NCBI GenBank assembly: GCA_014529385.2
Contig: CM043971.1
Location: 96,089,882 to 96,153,881 of the forward strand
Reading direction: 5' to 3'
DNA length: 64,000 nt
Source of the DNA: Adiantum capillus-veneris
Taxonomy: Eukaryota; Streptophyta; Polypodiopsida; Polypodiales; Pteridaceae
Each line of letters opens with the position of its first letter. Within the stretch, counting starts at the first letter, position 1. Both the position numbers and the translations under genes were made by a program. The notes beneath the pieces were generated by a model. It ran no database searches and was not told where the DNA came from. It saw nothing but the letters and a program-made list of their open reading frames with translations. Positions 54,861 through 64,000 of the stretch are shown here, piece by piece.

Positions 54861-55389
54861 TGTCGGGGGATATGGGTTCGCGAGGTGAACCGAGTCAGCA
54901 CCGGGCTGCTTGCTGTGGGAAATAAGAGAGACAAGACGCACGGCACAAAGCAAAAGATTCTATCAACACTTTAAATACTTAAAACTCGACAACCGAAATG
55001 GTTTAAACTGCTAATGATTAGCCGAAGTGGAATTCGATTACAAATGTGTGCCGTTAACGGCACTCATGGAGTTAGGAGAGTTAAATGCTTTTGAATTAGA
55101 TCAAGACTGTAAAATTTCCACTTATGCTCGCCATTAGAGTCTTTATAAGCTGATTAGGACGTAAGTATCCGGCAAAATCCCCTGCTTGATACCCTTGTAT
55201 CTTCCAAATACAATAGAGAGAGTTTATCCTCTCTCCTTGCTTACTCGAGAGCAAGTCTCCTCCAGTTTACCAGAAGGCTGAGAGAGATAGAGCCCTTTGA
55301 TTTGCCTTACTTTTTCTTTCTTTGGTAACCGAGTTCAAAAGAGAGAAATAAAGAGCGAGTTTTCACTTCCCTTGGTTTGCTTGTCCCGC
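54861..55389 (-). repeat. LTR-like direct repeat, left copy
   Basis: 529 bases, pair of 63149-63677; abuts the PPR-derived array on its left. Confidence 0.88.
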
Positions 55390-56011
55390 CTTGCTTCTTT
55401 GTAACCCCTCGATTGCTCCTCGTCTCCCTTACATGCTCCTCTCTTGATTACGGCCGAGAGAGGGAGAGAACGCCGTGCTCTTGCTCCTTCAAGTCTTGGC
55501 TTCCTCTTATGGCTCAAGGTCCTTCTTGCTTTGGTTCCGAAGCCCGCCAAAGAGAGAGCGCGAGAAGCCCTTGCTTTTCAACTTCGTTCCACTCTCCTCA
55601 ATGCTCTCCCAAAAATCTTCCTCTATTGCTCGTGCTGCCCTTCGAATCTGCAACCTTTTCTTCTTTTTGCATTTGTTGATGCCTTGTCTATCCCCGCTCT
55701 CTAAAATTTTACTCTATTTTTGTCTTGCCCCATTAGTCACGGCGCCGTGACTGATGTGACACGGGACCCGTCCTGATGACGTGGCAATCAGCGACTCGAG
55801 CGAGGTTGTTTATGCCGTGGTTGGTACCAAATGCGGTCACCATCGCATGCAGAGCATTTTTCGTCTCAGGCACGCTCTCGTTCGATCGCTCTACGGCCCG
55901 GCGCGAGTCTTCCTTCCTCAGCACTGCCTATGGCCCTCTGTTGCCCGCCATGCATCTCTTTTCTTCCTGGCTTCACACCCTTTGATAGTTAGGGCGGCCC
56001 TTGGCCATAGT
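55390..56011. other. Segment between left LTR-like repeat and gypsy fragment
   Basis: Pyrimidine-rich start (GATTGCTCCTCGTCTCCC), then sequence without recognised genes. Near 55980-56060 the motif GCGGCC recurs four times at about 20-base spacing. It may include the rest of the left LTR. Confidence 0.5.
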
Positions 56012-57574
56012 TTAGTGAGCGGCCATATTCATTGGGCGGCCGGTCTTATTGTATGGGCGGCCATGCCATAAGGCTATGGCTTTGGGCTTATCATGAAGAA
56101 ATATTGGGAGCTGCAAGCCTAATTCAGGTGTCTCATGGATGTGCATGCCTAGTCTTTGCATGAGTCCTTTTGTCATGATGCAAATTTGTGCACCCCCATC
56201 CACTAGACCTTTCCTAACCAATCTTCCTTTGATGTAACAATCTAGCATAGGTGTAATATCCTCATTCATTTCAGCATGTGCAATTTTTACAACAGGCACA
56301 CTTTCTTTTATCTTTCTCCTAGTGCTAACTACCTTCGTTAAATCCCTCCTTACTTGTGGGCATAATGCAAGAAACTGAGGCCATGAGATATCAGGACCCT
56401 TACCTCTCATGTCTTCCAATAGGTTGTATGGAGCCATACCATGTCCAAGAGGGAAGTCTTGGAGGTTGATACGACGTCGAGTCCTCTTAGCTTCCTTGGT
56501 CTCCTTTGCCTTCTTTTCTCGTCCATGGTCACTTTGTGATGTAACCCCTTCTTTCTCCTTACCTTTTCCTCGGCCACGCTTAATGCCATTTGCTTCCATG
56601 TCAACCTCATTTGAGTTTGTCACCTCTACCACATGCACATTTGGGTCTGGCAAAGGTGGAACTCCTTCCACTCCTTGTGGAGGTGGTCTTGCTCCATTTG
56701 GCCTTTGTAGAAGCCTTGGTTGTTGACCAGTTCCTTCACCTGCATTCATCACTGGGTAATTCAAGTTAGGTCTCCCTGGCTCCCCACGAAGCCAAGGACA
56801 ATTATACATCCCATGTCCAGACTCTCCGCAATTCCAACATTGCAAGACTCTCCTAGGTCATGGATCTCGCTGTTCAGACTTCTTTGCTTGTCCCTTTGGA
56901 CCTACAGCTTGTGCAAGGTGAATTGACAAGCTGCTTAAAGATTCATTTAACTTCTCAATCACTTCCGTCGTTACCTCCGGAAGCTTCCTAGATGTTGATT
57001 CTTGTGACTTACCTTTGGGTCTAAGACCTTCTATTGGAACCTCTCCCCTTAAGCACTTGAGTTTCCTATATTTCTCAGGAGCCCTAGTTTCAGCTGCATC
57101 AAAGGTAGCAGGTGCACCCGCCTCAACTTTTATCTTAAGGTCAGGAAAGAGTCCGGCTATGAACCTCTCCTTCTTTAGGAACTCTGCACCATCACCAGGG
57201 TTAGCAACATTTGTCACCTATACAGCCCAAAGACGTAGAAACTCTTGCTTGTACAAGTAGTAGTCATCTAAGTCTTTTTGCTTATGAGAAACAATGTCTT
57301 GCCATAGCTTTTGAGTGTTTTGGGGATCAAAGAAGTATCTCTTGAAATGATTCACAACTTCCGTGAAATTCCCTTTAACTTCCTCAGGCAAAGAGTCAAA
57401 CCAAGTGCTAGCATCTTTCCTAAGGACCACCTCAAACATCTCTACACGTTCTTGATCAATTACTATCCTCTTGATACGACAAGATATCTTGAAATTTGCT
57501 AAAAATAACTCTGCATCCTCTCCAGGCTCTCCAAAGAAAAGAGGATATCCGGACATTTGGCGTTGGGCCTCCAT
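56012..57574 (-). pseudogene. Gypsy gag-protease (two in-frame stops)
   Basis: One frame runs from the ATG at 57574 and is interrupted by TAG at 57218-57220 and TGA at 56858-56860. Gag core: GYPLFFGEPGEDAELFLANF, DASTWFDSLPEE, HFKRYFFDP and KDLDDYYLYKQEFLRLW, the standard retrotransposon gag pattern. Then a linker and the knuckle CWNCGESGHGMYNC (about 56838). After a basic, Lys/Arg-rich stretch the protease has KGLVDGGAQICIMTKGLMQRLGM, with Asp-Gly-Gly in place of Asp-Ser-Gly, as in the other gypsy of this window. Reading ends in low-complexity sequence near 56060. Confidence 0.85.
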
Positions 57575-58170
57575 TGAATCGGTTTCAAAGTGACAACACG
57601 TTTTTGTTTTTCTTTCTTAAAAAAATTTACACAAGAATGTTTTCTAAATTGCAATCTATTCTACAACAAAATAAAAATATTCACATCAAATGACCTATGA
57701 TAATCAATAAGAGGCAGGATGACAGGGTTTGGTGATGCGAGAATTTCTCCTACTCTTTGGGCACCAAACATGAACACCATACGTTGTTGAAAAGGGATTT
57801 TTCTACTAATTGCAATGTTTATTCTAATGTGTGGAGTGAAATGAAAGGGGAAAACCTCTATTCTTGGGCCATTATCCATTGTCTATGCATGACCTAATGC
57901 TTAAAACAAAACAAAAATATAGACGTCCAAACTAAGGTCGTACCTAATGAGAGGCAAAATAAAGGGATTTACTGATGCGTTTATCTCTGCCAACCTAAGG
58001 GGACCTAAAATTCTACGAATTACACGTTGAAATTACAACTTAGTACTAACAATTATGTGTACCTTTTGCCTTGCAATCGGAATGAAAGGATCATATAGAT
58101 TCTCGTGATTCATGCAACCTACTTGACTATGCTAAAGGTTGAACCTACACAAAAACATACATAAGTTGGA

Positions 58171-58188
58171 TCCTCAGTGGGGGCACCA
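58171..58188 (-). promoter_or_regulatory. Primer binding site of the gypsy fragment
   Basis: Minus strand TGGTGCCCCCACTGAGGA follows LTR end CTCA with a three-base gap. The tRNA is not identified; it is not tRNA-Met. Confidence 0.55.
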
Positions 58189-59030
58189 ATTTGAGGCGGT
58201 CCGGGACGGGCAACAAGAAGAGCGGCCTCTAAACACCCTTCGAGGCTCTCGTGCTGCTCAATTGGGGCTGGGGCAAGCACAATCAGAGACAACAACAACC
58301 CACAGCCAGAAACCAAACAAGAAAAGGGGCACCACCTAGTTGTAGATGCGAACTAGGACGCACGTGATATCTCCTTGTACTCAAACGCACAAAGAGAGGG
58401 GAATGCAAGATAGCCACACACACCAGACACAAACATTCACCACGCCAGAGAGAGGTAAAGAGCACAAATCAACTTGAGCAACTCAGTCTTAGCCTTAAAG
58501 ACTAGATGCACACAAAGCTTGATGAGAAATAGAGAGACAACACAAAACTTGACCTTGTTGCCAATACACAAATTGTCTTAGGGTCACAGGAGCCCTCTCA
58601 CCGAGCACCCTCTTACAATTGACCTTTTAGGCAAACAATTCAACAAGCCCTCAAACCACCAAGCATGAAATGGCACAACAAACTTCAAGGACAATATACC
58701 TTCAACCACCTGATAAGCCAACTTATCAAGTCAATTTGGAGAGAAGAGTCGTAGTTGCAGCATACAATTGCACCCAAAACTATAAATCTTATTTATGCAC
58801 AAGAGTAGGCTACAAGTGTGGTGAAGAGTATGTCATACACTCCACTCCTCTAGATGGCATAACTAACTTCAAGCTTCTCCATGCACCTATGTGTAATGAT
58901 GGAATAGAGCACTCACGATGCACACACTCTACACAACTAGGCTTGAAGAGTGGTGTGTTATGTGTTGAGAATGGTGTGGTGTAGTGTGATCATGTGATGA
59001 TTTACAAGGGAGAGAAGGGCTCTATTTATA

Positions 59031-61436
59031 GGTTTTAGAAGCCCCGATTAGGATTAGGCCTAATCAAGTTTATTTGAAAGAATAAAAGATTATGCATATA
59101 TATATATATATATTTTTAATGAGGGTGGGTCTCTCTTGTCCTTTGAGTCATATGGATGTGGGCTCAAGGGAAGAGAATTATTGAGGATGATATGAGAGAG
59201 GATTGAGTGAATAATGTGGGAGTGCCTACTCTAGTAGAGGGTGCATTTTACAATAAGGTTAGTGGTTAGTAGTTAGTAATTATCACTAAAAAATATTTAC
59301 AAAATCATTCACCAAATGGTGAGATATATGATGAGAAAAGTTAGAGAAGGGATGAGCTTGTAAAGAGAGGTTGAAGCTTTGGAGAAGTTGACATTCACCT
59401 CTTTATAGCACCGGAAGAAGAAACAGTCAGCATGGCGAAGCAGCGCGTGTCGATGAAGCTATGTTATTTCAAACCTTGGAAAATTCATGATAAAAGCCTT
59501 CATTTGCAGAGGTTATCCTTGGATTTTTGCTGATTTTTTAAAGTTCTTTACAAAGCTGAAGAGAGTATGGTAATATGGACATATATGTAGAGAGAAAGGG
59601 AGACACATAGGGTGTAGAAATGGAGGATGAAGGCTATGGAGGTGTGAGAGATGTGGCAATGGTGAAGAGGGTGAATTAGGACATGGGAGTTGCAGGTTTG
59701 GGAGTGGGAAGGAGAGGGAGGAGTGTGTGTGAAAGAGGAAAATGATAAAGTGGAAGAGGGAGTGTGGCTGCATAGCATGAGCAAACTGGGGTCCACCAAT
59801 AAAATCATAGCTCACAGCTCATAGCTCAAAAAAATATGAAAAAATTTGAGGTGAAAGTTCAACTCACGAGCTACAACTTTTGTTTGTATCACCTTTTCAA
59901 ATTCGGGGAGCATGTGATCTTTAAAAATTCAGCAAAACCGAATGTTTTTTCCAATGCACAAAGTCCTTGTGAGGTCCTTCTTTGGATGATTCTTTTGAAT
60001 ACCTCCAAGAGTGAGCTCCCCATGGTGCATGCATGCATTCCACATACCCTTGACTTTATTTGGTAGGTCTATAATTGAAGATATTGTTGAGATCATGATA
60101 TAAGTGAATAATACAACTAAGAAAATCAAATATTGAGGGGTCTAAAAAAAATATGTACATGTCAAATATAAATAATATAGGTGGAAAAAATATAAAGGGG
60201 TCAAAATAAATCTCTCTCATTATAAGTCTACCATAAAAAGATGAATATTTTTGGTGGTCTAATTGATGAGAGTAATAAAGAATAGATGTAGGAAGGAAAA
60301 AATCACAATAGTGAAAAAATATACACATAAATAGAACTAGTTTTTTTGGATTTTTGTTGGGATGGAGTTACACCAAAAATAAGAGAAGCTTGCATGAAAT
60401 TATTTTTATATGGAATAAAGAGTATGCAAAATGGTAAGAAAAAATATGGTAATGGTGAGTCAATGTACATAGCATAAATAACACACCATAGGTAGAAATA
60501 TTTAAATAAATACCAAAATAATTATGAAAAATCCTTTTATTTAGGCCCTATATACAATGAAATATTTACACACAAATGGGCCATAATATACTTATAATTT
60601 TTATTTTTTATTTTATTTTTTAATTTATTTTTGGCTCAACTAGCCCAGTGACTAGCTAATTGAGGGTTTTTAAGAAAATATGGGGGAAGTCCCCTAACTC
60701 ACACACGCCTATGTACAGTGAAATGGTAGGGATAGCCATAGTGTTTAAGTGATTTGATAGGGTGGGTTAACTTACTATGGCAATTACGGAGAGCCGCAAA
60801 ACGGCTATCAGTACCTTAAGCTCCTTACCATCATCAGACTCACAATACTGGTAAACATATGAAAAATGAAATAAGGCTTATACCCTATCATCAATGTTCT
60901 AGCTTAATCATTAGGTAGTTGCCCATCAAAAATCTCTGAACCGTATCTGCTGTATCTTCAAAGCATTCAATTATGGATATCCTATTTAGTGAACCCCGCC
61001 AGACTCAAGTGCTCCAGTTAATGATGCACACGGCTTGACCGTTAAGCTCTCTTTAAGGAACCTTGTCAAGCTCAAGTATGCCTTACTCTGTCTGCACATG
61101 GAATGGCCGTCAAGTCCTTTACTTCAAGTTCTGGTAGCAGAACCAACTCAAAAGATGTGAAGATACTTCATCAATTATTCAAAGAAATCAACTGGAAGCC
61201 AACCATGTAAGCTTATTGAGCGCATACCAAAAAAAACTCTTCTGACTTAACATAAATCTAGAAAACAAAACCTTGTACCATGCAACCTGCTACATTAGAT
61301 AGCTGGTACTCTTCAAATCTACAAATGGCACTTTAGTAGCCCCCGGGATCAAACGGGAACCCAATCATTTGCCCCATTGTGAGCATTCCTTTAAAAAAAA
61401 ATTGCACCATCCTCTAGCATGTGCCAACCGTGCCTG
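59031..61436. other. AT-rich interior without genes
   Basis: Short frames only, no known motif. A (TA)n tract lies at 59097-59113. Probably interior of the outer element. Confidence 0.6.
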
Positions 61437-63013
61437 TTAACCCAAAAATATGTTCGTATAGCATAACCTAATAGCAAAAAACTTGACAAAAAACCAACCT
61501 ACATCTCGGTATCCTCCAGGATCAAAAGGCAGATAAAGTAACTGACAACAATCATAGCTAGCATGATAACCTCCTGGGTCATAAGGCATATAAGGCAATT
61601 TCCCAGGACCATGCATATATCTGTCACCTCCTGGGTCATAAGGCATATATAGTAACTGCCAAGAATCATAACGAGCATAATAGCCTCCTGGGTCATAAGG
61701 TAGTAGAAGATCATATTTCAAGTATATTGCATCTCCACAAACTTTCTCATAGCATAGCAACAGAAAGTCCCAAATTCCCATTATAGCAGAACCCAGAGGC
61801 AAAATGGATTCAGTCACTATGGTTTCCAAAATATCAGTCTGCATTTGTGAGTCATTGAATGCCATCACTTCATTTGATAACACAAACGCTGCATGGCTAC
61901 CTTCTCTAGTAGGCACAAACTCCTCTAGAGCCTCATCCAAAAGAAACATAAGCTCTTCATCATATATTGCAGGATGTTCTTCACTACTCTTGTCACAAGG
62001 AACTCGAAATTCCTCTAGCGCATCATCAAGCAGATCCATAAGCTCCATATCTTCCTCCTTGGAAGAACCACCTAGTTGGTGAGTATTATCACAGGAAACC
62101 TCATGGCCTGTTTCATACATAGGCACGAATTGTTCTGGGAGCTTCACACTCCCATTCAAAATCTTTCCACTTCAATAGCACAAGTCTCAGCATGCATTAC
62201 AAAGATAGCATCAATCTCTTTTTCCATAGCATCATCATAACAAACCCTGTCAAATGTAGCAGTCATAGACTGATCATCATCATGCACCCCCTCTAAATAT
62301 GCATCTCCATAATCATAATCTTAGTTTGGGTTTACATCAAATACATATGGCTCAGCATCAAATACATCTGGATCATCACCAGTGTCCTGAAATGTAGCCA
62401 TAGACATAAAACCCTCTTGCATAGCATTAGCCAAAACAATTACTTTTGCATGTAACGTTGCATAAGCATTCTCTTCATGGTCTATACCTAAAGAGCACTC
62501 CAAATGGGCATCTACATCACATATTGACTCTGACAAACATGTTGCGTGATCACTGTTAGCGGCTATGCTTGCATGCATAGCATGCACTGGCTCTGAGAAA
62601 CCTGTTTCCTCATTTATGTCACTTTGAGATGATATGACTACATCCACAAAGTCACATTTTCTTTGAAATAAAGAAGTCAATCCCAATCAAGCATAAACTG
62701 TATCCACTATGAAATCATCATCTGCATGCAACAATGATTTGTCTTCCAGAAGACATGCATCGATAACAGCTTCTAGCTTAGCTCGGATAGAACTCCGACC
62801 ACGTGCATGACATGCTTTTTGCATTAAAACAGATGGCTCCTCATCTTGTGTGCTTTCAATCTGCTGAAGCTCTAGGTCCTCGCTCAATAAGAACCCCTGT
62901 ATAATTGCTTCTGCAAAAGCATCCCAATTGTCTGCATTCAAAGCTTCTTTCATCTGCTCCTTTGTCATCATGGCTTCTACTTCAAGCAGTGATCCTTGCA
63001 TCACTTGCTTCAT
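61437..63013 (-). pseudogene. Decayed acidic ORF of unknown function with 19-residue repeats
   Basis: I do not recognise this protein. Three frames follow each other on the minus strand. 63013-62687 and 62686-62321 are the same frame split by a TGA. After another stop (TAA, 62321-62323) that frame goes on to about 62165, and a frameshift leads into 62159-61437. Together they cover about 525 codons. The sequence is acidic and Met/Leu/Ala-rich, with a repeated DLLDDALEEF / FLLDEALEEF motif and a C-terminal array of four YDPGG repeats. It is the first coding sequence after the presumed primer site, where gag is expected, but no gag, knuckle or protease motif is seen. Confidence 0.55.
61504..61731 (-). 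repeat. Four 57-bp tandem repeats (19 residues, PYDPGGY)
   Basis: CCTCC(T/A)GG(G/A)TCA starts at 61513, 61570, 61627 and 61684, an exact 57-base period. On the minus strand each unit encodes a 19-residue repeat around YMPYDPGGY. The period is a multiple of three and frame is kept across all four, suggesting selection or recent expansion while coding. Confidence 0.92.
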
Positions 63014-63126
63014 CTTGGAAAAAATTGGAACTCTTGACTCGTCATCAGAAACATGTGTGATGAATTCTACAAATAATCTCTTTACCTCCTATGGAATCTC
63101 CATCTGCATCTCCCACCCCGGCTCGT

Positions 63127-63144
63127 TTCATGTCGGGTTCACCA
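63127..63144 (-). promoter_or_regulatory. Presumed primer binding site of the outer LTR element
   Basis: TGGTGAACCCGACATGAA on the minus strand, four bases downstream of the right LTR-like repeat. It looks like the complement of a tRNA 3' end (T-arm and CCA), but the tRNA is not identified. Confidence 0.6.
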
Positions 63145-63148
63145 AAGA

Positions 63149-63677
63149 TGTTGGGGGATATGGGTTCGCGAGGTTAGCTGGGTCAGCACCGGGCTGCTTG
63201 CTATGGGAAATAAGAGAGACAAGACGCACGGCACAAAGCAAAAGATTCTCTCAACACTTTAAATACTTAAAACTCGACAACTGAAATGGTTTAAACTGCT
63301 AATGATTAGCCGAAGTGGAATTCGATTACAAATGTGTGCCGTTAATGGCACTCATGGAGTTAGGAGAGTTAAATGCTCTTGAATTAGATCAAGACTGTAA
63401 AATTTCCACTTATGCTCGCCATTAGAGTCTTTATAAGCTGACTAGGACGTAAGTATCCGGCAAAATCCCCTGCTTGATACCCTTGTACCTTCCAAATACA
63501 ATAGAGAGAGTTTATCCTCTCTCCTTGCTTACTCGAGAGCAAGTCTCCTCCAGTTTACCAGAAGGCTGAGAGAGATAGAGCCCTTTGATTTGCCTTACTT
63601 TTTCTTTCTTTGGTAACCGAGTTCAAAAGAGAGAAAGAAAGAGCGAGTTTTCACTTCCCTTGGTTTGCTTGTCCCGC
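63149..63677 (-). repeat. LTR-like direct repeat, right copy
   Basis: 529 bases, pair of 54861-55389. Confidence 0.88.
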
Positions 63678-64000
63678 TGATGGTCGGCTTTCGGAACCAT
63701 GCCCGTGAGAACCACACCCTAAGGAAGAAGGGGTTTGTTACCAAAAGAAAGAAAGAAAAAAAAACAACCATTCACCATACTCCCCCCCCAAGGTTAACCA
63801 CCGGTAGGGCGCCGCCAGTTTGGCCACACCCCTCCATTATCACCAAAAGACAATCTCTCTCTTACTGCCCGGCCCTGCTAATATTCTCTCTCCTACTCTG
63901 CCGCTGCATCATCCGGCCCGGTAGGTGCCATGGGTACCTCTGTCATACTCTAGCCACGGCGGGCCGCCACAGATAGTATCTCTCTCTCTCTTCCATTTTT
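63678..64000. other. Unassigned end of window
   Basis: Sequence after the repeat match shows no gene. It is low-complexity in places (GAAAGAAAGAAAAAAAAA; CTCTCTCTC at the end). It may belong to the rest of the right LTR or to flanking DNA. Confidence 0.5.

Larger units (their letters stand above)
56012..59030 (-). mobile_element. Gypsy fragment: 5' LTR part, primer site, gag and protease only
   Basis: On the minus strand: TATA box CCTATAAATAGAG (about 59032-59019), LTR end ...CCGCCTCA at 58192, then TTGGTGCCCCCACTG as primer site, a leader, and gag-protease (57574-56012). RT and the rest of pol are missing; sequence changes near 56060. No matching second LTR was found in the window. It lies inside the element bounded by the 529-bp repeats, so it is nested there or is part of a composite. 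Confidence 0.72.
54861..63677 (-). mobile_element. Putative LTR element with unknown acidic ORF, bounded by 529-bp repeats
   Basis: Two direct repeats (54861-55389 and 63149-63677) have equal length and differ at about a dozen positions by eye. They start TGTCGGGGGATATGGG / TGTTGGGGGATATGGG. On the minus strand the right copy ends in CA and four bases later comes TGGTGAACCCGACATGAA (63144-63127), a plausible primer site. The first interior coding trace on that strand is the acidic ORF (63013-61437). No RT or integrase of its own was found. A gypsy fragment is nested at about 56012-59030. Match of the repeats breaks off at GTCCCGC in both copies, not at a clean CA, so one or both LTRs may be longer or truncated. 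Confidence 0.7.

Noticed and set aside
1-64000. CRISPR array, operon or bacterial system
   Set aside because: All evidence is eukaryotic: introns, plant retroelements and PPR gene; the tandem repeats are microsatellites or element-derived.

Overview
This window looks like a repeat-dense intergenic stretch of a large land-plant genome. The tRNA-Met primed retroelements, plant endogenous pararetroviruses, an intronless organelle-type PPR gene of eight PPR triplets and a Helitron carrying its own RPA gene all point to plants. The style of the PPR gene and the long nested element stacks suggest a fern or another seed-free vascular plant; that placement is inference, not shown by the sequence. Only one gene is likely to be a host protein gene (the PPR gene at 31538-34636, minus strand). 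A second intact coding unit, a five-exon RPA70-like gene (36919-39897), most likely belongs to the Helitron.

Left part (1-29.8 kb): this is a nest of elements in a pararetrovirus island. A LINE on the minus strand (1 to about 3430, running off the left edge) has landed in the reverse transcriptase gene of a minus-strand endogenous caulimovirid (EPRV-1, about 3430-15440). The capsid gene of EPRV-1 is split just before its zinc knuckle by a complete Ty3/gypsy chromovirus (5281-12245), with paired LTRs, a 5-bp target duplication CCTTG, a tRNA-Met primer site and a chromodomain. A (TA)n tract at about 15441-15515 separates EPRV-1 from a plus-strand, head-to-tail caulimovirid array (EPRV-2, 15516-29744). 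The array holds five complete or partial copies of a promoter/primer-site block and two genome copies. Copies A and B share promoter, movement protein and capsid sequence. They differ in the middle: B has protease, RT and RNase H (split by a 669-bp MITE-like insertion), while A has a different linker and protease and no RT at all. All caulimovirid genes are broken by stops, frameshifts or deletions.

Middle (29.8-48 kb): sequence without recognisable genes, the PPR gene, a stretch of short duplicated blocks and microsatellites, then the Helitron: the RPA-like gene followed by a decayed Rep/helicase gene (40344-45913) that ends in an endonuclease/exonuclease/phosphatase domain, an arrangement of the Helentron type. 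Two tRNA-like short repeats follow.

Right part (48-64 kb): an irregular tandem array (48110-49877, remnant 54799-54860) that, read on the minus strand, is built of decayed PPR motifs. It was invaded by a degenerate copia element (49883-54793, TSD ATTGC), itself carrying a nested 1580-bp solo LTR (51435-53014, TSD TGAAG). Next to it lies a pair of 529-bp direct repeats (54861-55389 and 63149-63677), interpreted as LTRs of a minus-strand element. Its only long coding trace is a decayed acidic protein of unknown function with an exact 57-bp repeat, and it contains a broken gypsy gag-protease fragment. The window is therefore mainly a record of successive insertions, and the relative order of many of them can be read directly from the nesting.
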